A stretch of 64,000 bases of DNA from positions 21,803,984 to 21,867,983 of the forward strand of contig NC_092564.1 in the NCBI RefSeq assembly GCF_037975245.1, written 5' to 3'. A program made the position numbers and the translations under genes. Positions within the stretch are counted from its first letter, which is position 1. The number at the start of each line of letters is the position of its first letter. Under the pieces are notes generated by a model. That model ran no database searches, had not been told where the DNA came from, and saw only the letters and a program-made list of their open reading frames with translations. Source of the DNA: Apostichopus japonicus. Lineage: Eukaryota; Echinodermata; Holothuroidea; Aspidochirotida; Stichopodidae. Shown here piece after piece: positions 49,401-63,473 of the stretch.

Positions 49401-51057
49401 TCGGATGTGCGACACCCATCGAATGTTCGACACCGATCATTCGAATGTTCGGCACCTATCAATCGAATGTGAGGCATTGATTATCGAATGTTCGGCACCC
49501 ATCGATCGAATGTTCTACACCGATCATTCAAATGTTCGGCACCCATCAATCGAATGTGCGACATCGATCAATCGAATGTGCGACACCGATCAATCGATTG
49601 TGCGACACCGATCAATCGAATGTTCGACACCGATCAATCGAATGTGCGACACCCAACAATCGAATGTGCAGTACCGATCAATCGAATGTTCGACACCGAT
49701 CAATCGAATGTGCGACACCGATCAATCGAATGTTCGACACCAATCAATCGAATGTTCGACACCGATCAATCGAATGTGCAGTACTGATCAATCGAATGTG
49801 CGACACCCGTCAATCGAATGTTCGAAACCGATCAATGGAATGATACCCATCAATCGAATGTTTGACACAGATCATTCGAATGTTCAGCACCCATCGATCG
49901 AATGTTCGACACCGATCATTCAAATGTTCGGCACCGATCAATCGCATGTGCGACACCCATCAATCGAATGTTCGACACCGATCATTCGAATGTTCGGCAC
50001 CCATCAATCGAATGTTCGACACCAATCAATCGAATGATACCCATCGATCGAATGTTCTACACCGATCATTCAAATGTTCGGCACCCATCAATCGAATGTA
50101 CGACATCGATCAATCGAATGTGCGACACCGATCAATCGAATATGCGACACCTATCAATCGAATGTGCAGTACCGATCAATCGAATGTTCGACACCGATCA
50201 ATCGAATGTGCACTACCGATCAATCGAATGTGCGACACCGATCAATCGAATGTTCGACACAGATCAATCGAATGTGCGACACCGATCAATCGAATGTTCG
50301 ACACCAATCAATCGAATGTTCGACACCGATCAATCGAATGTGCAGTACCGATCAATCGAATGTGCGACACCCATCAATCGAATGTTCGAAACCGATCAAT
50401 CGAATGATACCCATCAATCGAATGTTCGACACCGATCATTCAAATGTTCGGCACCGATCAATCGCATGTGCGACACCCATCAATCGAATGTTCGACACCG
50501 ATCATTCGAATGTTCGGCACCCATCAATCGAATATTCGACACCAATCGATCGAATGATACCCATCAAGCGAATGTTCGACACCGATCAATCGAATGTGCG
50601 ACACCGACTAAACGAATGTGCGACACCGATCAATCGAATGTTCGACACCGATCAATCGAATGTGCACTACAGATCAATCGATTGTGCGAAACCCATCAAT
50701 CGAATGTTCGACACCAATCAATCGGATGTGCGACACCCATTAATCGAATGTTCGAATCCGATTATTCGAATGTTCGGCACCCATCAATCGAATGTGCGGC
50801 ACCGATTAATCGAAAGTGCGACACCGATCAATCGGATGTGCGACACCGAGCAATCGGATGTGCGACACCGATCAATCGAATGTTCGACACCGATCAATCG
50901 AATGACACCCATCAATCGAATGTTCGACACAGATCATTCGAATGTTCGGCACCGATTAATCGAATGTGCGACACCGATCAATCGGATGTGCGACACCAAT
51001 CGAATGTTCGACACAGATCATTCGAATGTTCGGCACCTATCAATCGAAAGTGAGACA

Positions 51058-51077
51058 CCGATCATTCGAATGATCGG
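51058..51077. repeat. 20-bp perfect palindrome in family B
   Basis: CCGATCATTCGAATGATCGG is its own reverse complement. It forms where an ATCATTCG variant is followed by the AATGATCGG variant. Identical palindromes lie at 51882-51901 and 55588-55607, and a one-mismatch version at about 56366. Confidence 0.9.
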
Positions 51078-51881
51078 CACCAATCAATCGAATGTGCGAC
51101 ACCGATCAATCGAATGTGCGACTCCGACCAAACGAATGTGCGACACCGATCGATCGAATGTTCGACACCGATCAATCGAATGTTCGACACCGATCAATCG
51201 AATGTGCACTACCGATCAATCGAATGTGCGACACCCATCAATCGAATGTTCGACACCAATCAATCGAATGTTCGACACCGATCATTCGAATGTGCAGTAC
51301 CGATCAATCGAATGTGCGACACCGATCAATCGAATGTGCGACACCCATCAATCGAATGTTCGACACCGATCAATCGAATGTTCGACACCGATCAATCGAA
51401 TGATACCCACCAATCGAATGTTCGACACAGATCATTCGAAGGTTCGGCACCAATCAATCGAATGTTCGACACCGATCAATCGAATGACACCCATCAATCG
51501 AATGTTCGACACAGATGATTCGAATGTTCGGCACCAATCAATCAAATGTTCGACAATGATCATTCGAATGTTCGGCACCCATCAATCGAATGTTCGTCAC
51601 CGATTAATCGAATATGCGACACCGACCAAACTAATGTGCAATACCGATCAATCGAATGTTCGACAACGATCAATCGAATGTGCGACACCGATCAATCGGA
51701 TGTACGACACCCATCAATCGAATGTTCGAATCCGATTATTCGAATGTTCGGCACCCATCAATCGAATGTGCGGCACCGATTAATCGAATGTGCGACACCA
51801 ATCAATCGGATGTTCGACACCCATCGCATGTTCGACACCGATCATTCGAATGTTCGGCACCTATCAATCGAATGTGAGGCA

Positions 51882-51901
51882 CCGATCATTCGAATGATCG
51901 G
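51882..51901. repeat. 20-bp perfect palindrome in family B
   Basis: Second occurrence of the palindrome at 51058-51077, here preceded by GTGAGGCA and followed by CACGAATCAGTC. Confidence 0.9.
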
Positions 51902-52219
51902 CACGAATCAGTCAAATGTTCGACACCTATCATTCGAATGTTCGGCACCAATCAATCGAATGTGCGACACCCATCAATCGAATGTGCGACACCCATCAAT
52001 CGAATGTTCGAATCCCATCAATCGAATGTTCGACACCGAACAATCGAATGTTCGACACCGATCAATCGAATGTGCAGTACCGATCATTCGAATGTTCGGC
52101 ACCCATCAATCGAATGTTCGGCACCGATTTATCGAATATGCGACACCGACCAAACGAATATGCAATAACGATCAATCGAATGTTCCAAACAGATCATACG
52201 AATGTTCGGCACCAATCAA

Positions 52220-53555
52220 TCAAATGTTCGACACCGATCATTCGAATGTTCGGCACCCATCAATCGAATGTTCGGCACCGATTTATCGAATATGCGACAC
52301 CGACCAAACGAATGTGCAATACCGATCAATCGAATGTTCCAAACAGATCATACGAATGTTCGGCACCAATCAATCAAATGTTCGACACCAACCAATCGGA
52401 TGTGCAACACCCATCAATCGAATGTTCGACACCGATCATTAGAATGTTCGACACCGATCAATCGAATGTGCAGTACCGATCAATCGAATGTGCGACACTC
52501 ATCAATCGAATGTTCGACACCGATCAATCGAATGTGCGACACCCATCAATCGAATGTTCGACACCGATCAATCGAATGATACCCATCAATGGAATGTTCG
52601 ACACCGATCAATCGAATGTGCGACACCAATCAATCGAATGTTCGTTACCCATCAATCGAATGTTCGACACCGATCAATCAAATGATACCCATCAATCGAA
52701 TGTTCGACACAGATCATTCCAATGTTCGGCACCCATCGATCGAATGTTCGACACCGATCATTCAAATGTTCGGCACCCATCAATCGAATGTGCGACATCG
52801 ATAAATCGAATGTGCGACACCGATCAATCGAATGTGCGACACCAATCAATCGAATGTTCGACACCGATCATTCGAATGTTCGGCACCCATCAATCGAATG
52901 TTCGGCACCGATTAATCGAATATGCGACACCGACCAAACGAATGTGCAATATCGATCAATCGAATGTTCGACACCAATCAATCGAATGTGCGACACCGAT
53001 CAATCGAATGTGCGACACCAACCAAACGAATGTGCAGTACCGATCAATCGAATGTTCGACACCGATCAATCGAATGTGCACTACCGATCAATCGAATGTG
53101 CACTACCGATCAATCGAATGTGCGACACCGATCAATCGAATGTTCGACACCAATCAATCGAATGTTCGACACCGATCAATCGAATTGCAGTACCGATCAA
53201 TCGAATGTGCGACACCCATCAATCGAATGTTCGGCACCCATCAATCGAATGTTCGACACCCATCAATCGAATGTTCGACACCGATCAATCGAATGTGCGA
53301 CACCAATCAATCGAATGTTCGGCACCCATCAATCGAATGTTCGTTACCCATTAATCGAATGTTCGACACCGATCAATCGAATGATACCCATCAATCGAAT
53401 GTTCGACACAGATCATTCCAATGTTCGGCACCCATCAATCGAATGTGCGACATCGATCAATCGAATGTGCGACACCGATCAATCGAATGTGCGACACTGA
53501 TCAATCGAATGTGCGACACCGATCAATCGAATGTGCGACACCCATCAATCGAATG
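52220..53555 (+). repeat. Family B 1.33-1.35 kb tandem duplication, copy 1
   Basis: Begins at a series with CGATTTATCGAATATG (52280), AACAGATCATACGAATG and CAACCAATCGGATGTGCAAC. The same series begins copy 2, 1329 bp later. It contains the rare 21-bp unit CGAATTGCAGTACC at 53181, repeated at 54532 (1351 bp apart). The extra 22 bp in copy 2 is a single unit inserted at about 54171-54192. Confidence 0.87.
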
Positions 53556-54905
53556 TTCGACACCGATCATTCGAATGTTCGGCACCCATCAATCGAATGT
53601 TCGGCACCGATTTATCGAATATGCGACACCGACCAAACGAATGTGCAATACCGATCAATCGAATGTTCCAAACAGATCATACGAATGTTCGGCACCAATC
53701 AATCAAATGTTCGACACCAACCAATCGGATGTGCAACACCCATCAATCGAATGTTCGACACCGATCATTAGAATGTTCGACACCGATCAATCGAATGTGC
53801 AGTACCGATCAATCGAATGTGCGACACTCATCAATCGAATGTTCGACACCGATCAATTGAATGTGCGACACCCATCAATCGAATGTTCGACACCGATCAA
53901 TCGAATGATACCCATCAATGGAATGTTCGACACCGATCAATCGAATGTGCGACACCAATCAATCGAATGTTCGTTACCCATCAATCGAATGTTCGACACC
54001 GATCAATCGAATGATACCCATCAATCGAATGTTCGACACAGATCATTCCAATGTTCGGCACCCATCGATCGAATGTTCGACACCGATCATTCAAATGTTC
54101 GGCACCCATCAATCGAATGTGCGACATCGATAAATCGAATGTGCGACACCGATCAATCGAATGTGCGACACCGATCATTCGAATGTTCGGCACCAATCAA
54201 TCGAATGTTCGACACCGATCATTCGAATGTTCGGCACCCATCAATCGAATGTTCGGCAACGATTAATCGAATATGCGACACCGACCAAACGAATGTGCAA
54301 TATCGATCAATCGAATGTTCGACACCAATCAATCGAATGTGCGACACCGATCAATCGAATGTGCGACACCAACCAAACGAATATGCAGTACCGATCAATC
54401 GAATGTTCGACACCGATCAATCGAATGTGCACTACCGATCAATCGAATGTGCACTACCGATCAATCGAATGTGCGACACCGATCAATCGAATGTTCGACA
54501 CCAATCAATCGAATGTTCGACACCGATCAATCGAATTGCAGTACCGATCAATCGAATGTGCGACACCCATCAATCGAATGTTCGGCACCCATCAATCGAA
54601 TGTTCGACACCCATCAATCGAATGTTCGACACCGATCAATCGAATGTGCGACACCAATCAATCGAATGTTCGGCACCCATCAATCGAATGTTCGTTACCC
54701 ATTAATCGAATGTTCGACACCGATCAATCGAATGATACCCATCAATCGAATGTTCGACACAGATCATTCCAATGTTCGGCACCCATCAATCGAATGTGCG
54801 ACATCGATCAATCGAATGTGCGACACCGATCAATCGAATGTGCGACACTGATCAATCGAATGTGCGACACCGATCAATCGAATGTGCGACACCCATCAAT
54901 CGAAT
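53556..54905 (+). repeat. Family B 1.33-1.35 kb tandem duplication, copy 2
   Basis: Colinear with the preceding copy and with the same rare variants. Differences are few: GATCAATTGAATG for GATCAATCGAATG near 53854, AATATGCAGTACC for AATGTGCAGTACC near 54380, and the added unit. It ends where units with TTCGACTCCGATC begin. Confidence 0.87.
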
Positions 54906-55304
54906 GTTCGACTCCGATCAATCGAATGTGCGACACCGATCAATCGGATGTGCGACACCCATCAATCGAATGTTCGGCACCCATCAATCGAATGTTTGAC
55001 ACACATCAATCGAATGTTCGAAACCGATCAATCGAATGATACCCATCAATCGAATGTTCGACACAGATCAATCGTATGTTCGGCACCCATCAATCGAATG
55101 TGCGACATCGATAAATCGAATGTGCGACACCCATCAATCGAATGTGCGACACCGATCATTCGAATATTCGGCACCAATCAATCGAATGTTCGCCACCGAT
55201 CATTCGAATGTTCGGCACCCATCAATCGAATGTTCGGCACCAATCAATCGAATGTGCGACACCGATCATTCGAATGTTCGGCACCCATCAATCGAATGTT
55301 CGAC

Positions 55305-55525
55305 ACCCATCAATCGAATGTTCGAATCCCATCAATCGAATGTTCGACACCGATCAATCGAATGTTCGACACCGATTAATCGAATGTGCGACACCGATCA
55401 ATCGGATGTGCGACACCCATCAATCGAATGTTCGAATCCCATCAATCGAATGTTCGACACCGATCAATCGAATGTTCGACACCGATTAATCGAATGTGCG
55501 ACACCGATCAATCGGATGTTCGACA
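55305..55525 (+). repeat. Family B local 110-bp pentamer duplication
   Basis: TTCGAATCCCATC occurs at 55321 and again at 55431, exactly five 22-bp units apart. The intervening variants (two CGACACCGAT units, GATTAATCG, GATCAATCGGATG) are repeated in order. The same 110-bp step is seen at 57871/57981 and 60425/60535. Confidence 0.8.
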
Positions 55526-55587
55526 CCCATCGAATGTTCGACACAGATCATTCGAATGTTCGGCAACTATCAATCGAATGTGAGGCA

Positions 55588-55607
55588 CCGATCATTCGAA
55601 TGATCGG
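55588..55607. repeat. 20-bp perfect palindrome in family B
   Basis: Third occurrence, with the same preceding GTGAGGCA unit and followed by CACCAATCAATCAAATG. Confidence 0.9.
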
Positions 55608-57109
55608 CACCAATCAATCAAATGTTCGACCTTTATCATTCGAATGTTCGGCACCAATCAATCGAATGTGCGACACCGATCAATCGGATGTTCGACACCG
55701 ATCAATCGAATGTTCGACACCGATCATTCGAATGTTCGGCACCCATCAATCGAATGTTCGGCACCGTTTAATCGAATATGCGACACAGATCAATCGAATG
55801 ACACCCATCAATCGAATGTTCGACACCGATCATTGAAATGTTCGGCACCCATCAATCGAATATGCGACATCGATCAATCGAATGTGCGACACCGATCAAT
55901 CGAATGTGCGACACCGATCAATCGAATGTGCGACACCGATCAATCGAATGTGCGACACACATCAATCGAATGTTCGGCACCGTTTAATCGAATGTGCGAC
56001 ACAGATCAATCGAATGACACCCATCGATCAAATGTTCGACACCGATCATTCAAATGTTCGGCACCGATCAATGGAATGTGCAACACCCAACAATCGAATG
56101 TGAGAAACCCATCAATCGAATGTTCGACACCGATCAATCGAATGTGCGACACCCATCAATCGAATGTTCGACACCGATCATTAGAATGTTCGGCACCCAT
56201 CAATCGAATGTTCGACACCGATCAATCGAATGATACCCATCAATCGAATGTTCGACACCGATCAATCGAATGTGCGACACCCATCAATCGATTGTTCGAC
56301 ACCAACCAATCGAATGTTCGACACCGATCATCAAATGTTCAGCACCTATCAATCGAATGTGAGGCACCGATCATTTGAATGATCGGCTCCAATCAATCAA
56401 ATGTTCGACACCTATCATTCGAATGTTCGGCACCAATCAATCGAATGTGCAGTACCGATCAATCGAATGTGCGACACCCATCAATCGAATGTTCGGCACC
56501 CATCAATCGAATGTTCGACACCCATCAATCGAATGTTCGACACCGATCAATCGAATGATACCCATCAATGGAATGTTCGAAACCGATCAATCGAATGTGC
56601 GACACCAATCAATCGAATGTTCGGCACCCATCAATCGAATGTTCGTTACCCATCAATCGAATGTTCGACACCGATCAATCGAATGATACCCATCAATCGA
56701 ATGTTCGACACAGATCATTCCAATGTTCGGCACCCATCGATCGAATGTTCGACACCGATCATTCAAATGTTCGGCACCCATCAATCGAATGTGCGACATC
56801 GATAAATGGAATGTGCGACACCCATCAATCGAATGTGCGACACCGATCATTCGAATGTTCGGCACCAATCAATCGAATGTTCGACACCGATCATTCGAAT
56901 GTTCGGCACCCATCAATCGAATGTTCGGCACCGATTAATCGAATATGCGACACCGACCAAACGAATGTGCAATATCGATCAATCGAATGTGCGACACCGA
57001 TCAATCGAATCTGCGACACCCATCAATCGAATGTTCGGCACCGATTAATCGAATGTGCGACACCGATCATTCGAATGTTCGGCACCCATCGATCGAATGT
57101 TCGACACCG

Positions 57110-57843
57110 ATCAATCGAATGTGCGACACCCATCAATCGAATGTTCGACACCGATCATTCGAATGTTCGGCACCCATCAATCGAATGTTCGACACCGATT
57201 AATCGAATGATCGTTACCCATCAATCGAATGTTCGACACCGATCAATCGAATGATACCCATCAATCGAATGTTCGACACAGATCATTCCAATGTTCGGCA
57301 CCCATCGATCGAATGTTCGACACCGATCATTCAAATGTTCGGCACCCATCAATCGAATAAGCGACACCGATCAATCGAATGTGCGACACCGATCAATCGA
57401 ATGTGCGACACCGATCAATCGAATCTGCGACACCCATCAATCGAATGTTCGGCACCGATTAATCGAATATGCGACACCGACCAAACGAATGCGCAATACC
57501 GATCGATCGAATGTTCGACTCCGATCAATCGAATGTGCGACACCGATCAATCGGATGTGCGACACCCATCAATCGAATGTTCGGCACCCATCAATCGAAT
57601 GTTTGACACACATCAATCGAATGTTCGAAACCGATCAATCGAATGAAACCCATCAATCGAATGTTCGACACAGATCAATCGTATGTTCGGCACCCATCAA
57701 TCAAATGTGCGACATCGATAAATCGAATGTGCGACACCCATCAATCGAATGTGCGACACCGATCATTCGAATGTTCGGCACCAATCAATCGAATGTGCGA
57801 CACCGATCATTCGAATGTTCGGCACCCATCAATCGAATGTTCG
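57110..57843 (+). repeat. Family B block repeated ~1.65 kb downstream (left copy)
   Basis: Shares with about 58752-59507 the ordered variants AATGATCGTTACCC, AATGATACCC, GACACAGATCATTCC, AATGCGCAATACCGATCGATC, TTCGACTCCGATC, GTTTGACACACATC and GATCAATCGTATG. The offset is 1642 bp at the left and 1664 bp at the right, a one-unit difference. Confidence 0.78.
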
Positions 57844-58355
57844 ACACCCATCAATCGAATGTGCGGTACCGCTCCATCGTATGTACAGTACCGATCAATG
57901 GAATGTTCGACACCCATCAATCGAATGTTCGACACCGATCATTCGAATGTTCGGCACCCATCAATCGAATGTGCGGCACCGCTCCATCGTATGTACAGTA
58001 CCGATCAATGGAATGTGCGACACCCATCAATCGAATGTTCGACACCGATCATTCGAATGTTCGGCACCCATCAATCGAATGTGCGGCACCGATCAATCGA
58101 ATGTGCGACACCCATCAATCGAATGTTCGAATCCCATCAATCGAATGTTCGACACCGAACAATCGAATGTTCGACACCGATCAATCGAATGTGCAGTACC
58201 GATCAATCGAATGTGCGACACCCATCAATCGAATGTTCGGCACCAATCAATCGAATGTTCGGCACCAATCAATCGAATGTGCGACACCGATCAATCGGAT
58301 GTGCGACACCGATAAATCGAATGTTCGAATCCCATCAATCGAATGTTCGACACCG
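57820..58355 (+). repeat. Family B block with GCTCCATCG units (left copy)
   Basis: Contains the rare unit CCGCTCCATCGTATGTACAG twice, at 57871 and 57981. The block recurs 2554 bp downstream with both rare units in place (60425 and 60535). Confidence 0.82.
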
Positions 58356-58751
58356 ATCATTCGAATTTTCGGCAACTATTAATCGAATGTTTGGCAACTA
58401 TCAATCGAATGTGAGGCACCAATCAATCGAATGTTCGACACCGATCATTCGAATGTTCGGCACCCATCAATCGAATGTTCGGCACCGATTAATCGAATAT
58501 GCGACACCGACCAAACGAATGTGCAATATCGATCAATCGAATGTGCGACACCGATCAATCGAATCTGCGACACCCATCAATCGAATGTTCGGCACCGATT
58601 AATCGAATGTGCGACACCGATCATTCGAATGTTCGGCACCCATCGATCGAATGTTCGACACCGATCATTCAAATGTTCGGCACCGATCAATGGAATGTGC
58701 AACACCCAACAATCGAATGTGAGAAACCCATCAATCGAATGTTCGACACCG

Positions 58752-59507
58752 ATCAATCGAATGTGCGACACCCATCAATGGAATGTTCGACACCGATCAT
58801 TCGAATGTTCGGCACCCATCAATCGAATGTTCGACACCGATTAATCGAATGATCGTTACCCATCAATCGAATGTTCGACACCGATCAATCGAATGATACC
58901 CATCAATCGAATGTTCGACACAGATCATTCCAATGTTCGGCACCCATCGATCGAATGTTCGACACCGATCATTCAAATGTTCGGCACCCATCAATCGAAT
59001 GTGCGACATCGATCAATCGAATGTGCGACACCGATCAATCGAATGTGCGACACCGATGAATCGAATGTGCGACACCGATCAATCGAATCTGCGACACCCA
59101 TCAATCGAATGTTCGGCACCGATTAATCGAATATGCGACACCGACCAAACGAATGCGCAATACCGATCGATCGAATGTTCGACTCCGATCAATCGAATGT
59201 GCGACACCGATCAATCGGATGTGCGACACCCATCAATCGAATGTTCGGCACCCATCAATCGAATGTTTGACACACATCAATCGAATGTTCGAAACCGATC
59301 AATCGAATGATACCCATCAATCGAATGTTCGACACAGATCAATCGTATGTTCGGCACAAATCAATCGAATGTGCGACATCGATAAATCGAATGTGCGACA
59401 CCCATCAATCGAATGTGCGACACCGATCATTCGAATGTTCGGCACCAATCAATCGAATGTGCGACACCGATCATTCGAATGTTCGGCACCCATCAATCGA
59501 ATGTTCG
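58752..59507 (+). repeat. Family B block repeated from ~57.1 kb (right copy)
   Basis: Right copy of the 57.1-57.8 kb block. It has AATGATACCC where the left copy has AATGAAACCC, and one additional 22-bp unit with GATGAATCG at about 59055. Confidence 0.78.
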
Positions 59508-60373
59508 GCACCGATAAATCGAATATGCGACACCGACCAAACGAATGTGCAATATCGATCAATCGAATGTTCGACACCAATCAATCGAATGTGCGACACC
59601 GATCAATCGAATGTGCGACACCGACCAAACGAATGTGCAGTACCGATCAATCGAATGTTCAACACCGATCAATCGAATGTGCACTACCGATCAATCGAAT
59701 GTGCGACACCGATCAATCGAATGTTCGGCACCCATCAATCGAATGTTCGACACCCATCAATCGAATGTTCGACACCGATCAATCGAATGATACCCATCAA
59801 TGGAATGTTCGACACCGATCAATCGAATGTGCGACACCAATCAATCGAATGTTCGGCACCCATCAATCGAATGTTGGTCACCCATCAATCGAATGTTCGA
59901 CACCGATCAATCGAATGATACCCATCAATCGAATGTCCGGTACCGATCAATCGAATGTTCGACACCGATCAATCGAATGACACCGATCATTCGAATGTTC
60001 GGCACCCATCAATCGAATGTTCGGCACCGATTAATCGAATATGCGGCACCGACCAAACGAATGTGCAATATCGATCAATCGAATGTGCGACACCGATCAA
60101 TCGAATGTGCGACACCGATCAATCGAATGTGCGACACCCATCAATCTAATGTGCGACACAGATCATTCGAATGTTCGGCACCAATCAATCGAATGTGCCA
60201 CACCGATCAATCGGATGTGCGACACCTATCAATCGAATGTTCGACACCGATCATTCGAATGTTCGACACCGATCATTCGAATGTTCGGCACCCATCAATC
60301 GAATGTGCGACATCGATAAATCGAATGTGCGACACCCAACAATCGAATGTGCGAAACCCATCAATCGAATGTG

Positions 60374-60909
60374 CGACACCCATCAATCGAATGTTCGACA
60401 CCCATCAATCGAATGTGCGGTACCGCTCCATCGTATGTACAGTACCGATCAATGGAATGTTCGACACCCATCAATCGAATGTTCGACACCGATCATTCGA
60501 ATGTTCGGCACCCATCAATCGAATGTGCGGCACCGCTCCATCGTATGTACAGTACCGATCAATGGAATGTGCGACACCCATCAATCGAATGTTCGACACC
60601 GATCATTCGAATGTTCGGCACCCATCAATCGAATGTGCGGCACCGATCAATCGAATGTGCGACACCCATCAATCGAATGTTCGAATCCCATCAATCGAAT
60701 GTTCGACACCGAACAATCGAATGTTCGACACCGATCAATCGAATGTGCAGTACCGATCAATCGAATGTGCGACACCCATCAATCGAATGTTCGGCACCAA
60801 TCAATCGAATGTTCGGCACCAATCAATCGAATGTGCGACACCGATCAATCGGATGTGCGACACCGATAAATCGAATGTTCGAATCCCATCAATCGAATGT
60901 TCGACACCG
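60374..60909 (+). repeat. Family B block with GCTCCATCG units (right copy)
   Basis: Right copy of the 57.82-58.36 kb block at a constant 2554-bp offset. A single further GCTCCATCG unit appears at 63371. The end of this block overlaps the first of the four ~393-bp blocks. Confidence 0.82.
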
Positions 60910-61030
60910 ATCAATCGAATGTTCGACACCGATTAATCGAATGTGCGACACCGATCAATCGGATGTTCGACACCCATCGAATGTTCGACACCGATCATTC
61001 GAATGTTCGGCAACTATCAATCGAATGTGA
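60638..61030 (+). repeat. Family B ~393-bp block, copy 1 of 4
   Basis: Starts CGGCACCGATCAATCG and runs through TTCGAATCCCATC, CACCGAACAATCG, GTGCAGTACC, paired TTCGGCACCAATC units and CACCCATCGAATGTTCG to the TTCGGCAACTATC unit. The same order recurs at 61206, 62774 and 63474. Confidence 0.85.
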
Positions 61031-61205
61031 GGCACCGATCATTCGAATGTTCGGCAACTATCATTCGAATGTTTGGCAACTATCAATCGAATGTGAGGTA
61101 CCAATCAATCAAATGTTCGACACCTATCATTCGAATGTTCGGCAACTATTGATCGAATGTGAGGCACCGATCATTCGAATGTTCGGCACCCATCAATCGA
61201 ATGTA

Positions 61206-61598
61206 CGGCACCGATCAATCGAATGTGCGACACCCATCAATCGAATGTTCGAATCCCATCAATCGAATGTTCGACACCGAACAATCGAATGTTCGACACC
61301 GATCAATCGAATGTGCAGTACCGATCAATCGAATGTGCGACACCCATCAATCGAATGTTCGGCACCAATCAATCGAATGTTCGGCACCAATCAATCGAAT
61401 GTGCGACACCGATCAATCGGATGTGCGACACCGATAAATCGAATGTTCGAATCCCATCAATCGAATGTTCGACACCGATCAATCGAATGTTCGACACCGA
61501 TTAATCGAATGTGCGACACCGATCAATCGGATGTTCGACACCCATCGAATGTTCGACACCGATCATTCGAATGTTCGGCAACTATCAATCGAATGTGA
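61206..61598 (+). repeat. Family B ~393-bp block, copy 2 of 4
   Basis: Offset 568 bp from copy 1. Its right flank, with GACATCTATCATTCG, matches that of copy 4 (2268 bp downstream), so copies 2 and 4 are sisters. Confidence 0.85.
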
Positions 61599-62773
61599 GG
61601 CACCAATCAATCAAATGTTCGACATCTATCATTCGAATGTTCGGCAACTATTGATCGAATGTGAGGCACCGATCAATCGAATGTTCGACACCGATCATTC
61701 GAATGTTCGGCAACTATCAATCGAATGTGAGGCACCAATCAATCAAATGTTCGACACCTATCATTCGAATGTTCGGCACCAATCAATCGAATGTGCGACA
61801 CCGATCAATCGAATGTTCGACACCCATCAATCGAATGTTCGAATCCCATCAATCGAATGTGCGACACCCATCAATCGAATGTTCGGCACCCATCAATCGA
61901 ATGTTCGACACCCATCAATCGAATGTTCGACACCGATCAATCGAATGATACCCATCAATAGAATGTTCGACACCGATCAATCGAATGTGCGACACCAATC
62001 AATCGAATGTTCGGCACCCATCAATCGAATGTTCGTTACCCATCAATCGAATGTTCGACACCGATCAATCGAATGATACCCATCAATCGAATGTTCGACA
62101 CAGATCATTCCAATGTTCGGCACCCATCGATCGAATGTTCGACAACGATCATTGAAATGTTCGGCACCCATCAATCGAATGTGCGACATCGATCAATCGA
62201 ATGTGCGACACCGATCAATCGAATGTGCGACACACATCAATCGAATGTTCGGCACCGTTTAATCGAATGTGCGACACAGATCAATCGAATGACACCCATC
62301 GATCAAATGTTCGACACCGATCATTCAAATGTTCGGCACCGATCAATGGAATGTGCAACACCCAACAATCGAATGTGAGAAACCCATCAATCGAATGTTC
62401 GACACCGATCAATCGAATGTGCGACACCCATCAATCGAATGTTCGACACCGATCATTAGAATGTTCGGCACCCATCAATCGAATGTTCGGCACAGATCAA
62501 TCGAATGTTCGACACCGATCATTCGAATGTTCGACACCGATCAATCGAATGTGCAGTACCGATCAATCGAATGTGCGACACCGATCAATCGGATGTGCGA
62601 CACCCATCAATCGAATGTTCGAATCCGATTATTCGAATGTTCGGCACCCATCAATCGAATGTGCGGCACCGATTAATCGAATGTGCGACACCGAACAATC
62701 GGATGTGCGACACCCATCAATCGAATGTTCGACACCGATCATTCGAATGTTCGGCACCCATCAATCGAATGTG

Positions 62774-63166
62774 CGGCACCGATCAATCGAATGTGCGACA
62801 CCCATCAATCGAATGTTCGAATCCCATCAATCGAATGTTCGACACCGAACAATCGAATGTTCGACACCGATCAATCGAATGTGCAGTACCGATCAATCGA
62901 ATGTGCGACACCCATCAATCGAATGTTCGGCACCAATCAATCGAATGTTCGGCACCAATCAATCGAATGTGCGACACCGATCAATCGGATGTGCGACACC
63001 GATAAATCGAATGTTCGAATCCCATCAATCGAATGTTCGACACCGATCAATCGAATGTTCGACACCGATTAATCGAATGTGCGACACCGATCAATCGGAT
63101 GTTCGACACCCATCGAATGTTCGACACCGATCATTCGAATGTTCGGCAACTATCAATCGAATGTGA
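62774..63166 (+). repeat. Family B ~393-bp block, copy 3 of 4
   Basis: Offset 2136 bp from copy 1. The shared right flank (ATTCGAATGTTTGGCAACTATC and GTGAGGTACCAATC) makes copies 1 and 3 sisters. Confidence 0.85.
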
Positions 63167-63473
63167 GGCACCGATCATTCGAATGTTCGGCAACTATCAT
63201 TCGAATGTTTGGCAACTATCAATCGAATGTGAGGTACCAATCAATCAAATGTTCGACACCTATCATTCGAATGTTCGGCAACTATTGATCGAATGTGAGG
63301 CACCGATCAATCGAATGTTCGACACCGATCATTCGAATGTTCGGCACCCATCAATCGAATGTGAGGCACCGCTCCATCGTATGTACAGTACCGATCAATG
63401 GAATGTGCGACACCCATCAATCAAATGTTCGACACCGATCATTCGAATGTTCGGCACCCATCAATCGAATGTA

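Noticed and set aside
49380-49500. Transposon insertion creating the A/B boundary
   Set aside because: There are no terminal inverted repeats, target-site duplication, poly-A or long terminal repeat. The sequence changes directly from one satellite to the other.
52652-52864. Minus-strand open frames of about 70 codons in satellite B (also 53981-54196, 56653-56868, 58577-58771)
   Set aside because: They occur where CCCATCGATCG or ATCATTCC variants remove the TGA that the minus strand otherwise has every 66 bp. All are copies of the same short variant series.
51916-54705. 929-codon plus-strand open frame, and others of 200-569 codons in 49.4-64 kb
   Set aside because: The frame is open only because the 22-bp unit has no plus-strand stop in any frame. 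Overlapping frames encode the same repeat, block duplications cut it arbitrarily, and no promoter, composition change or known domain is visible.
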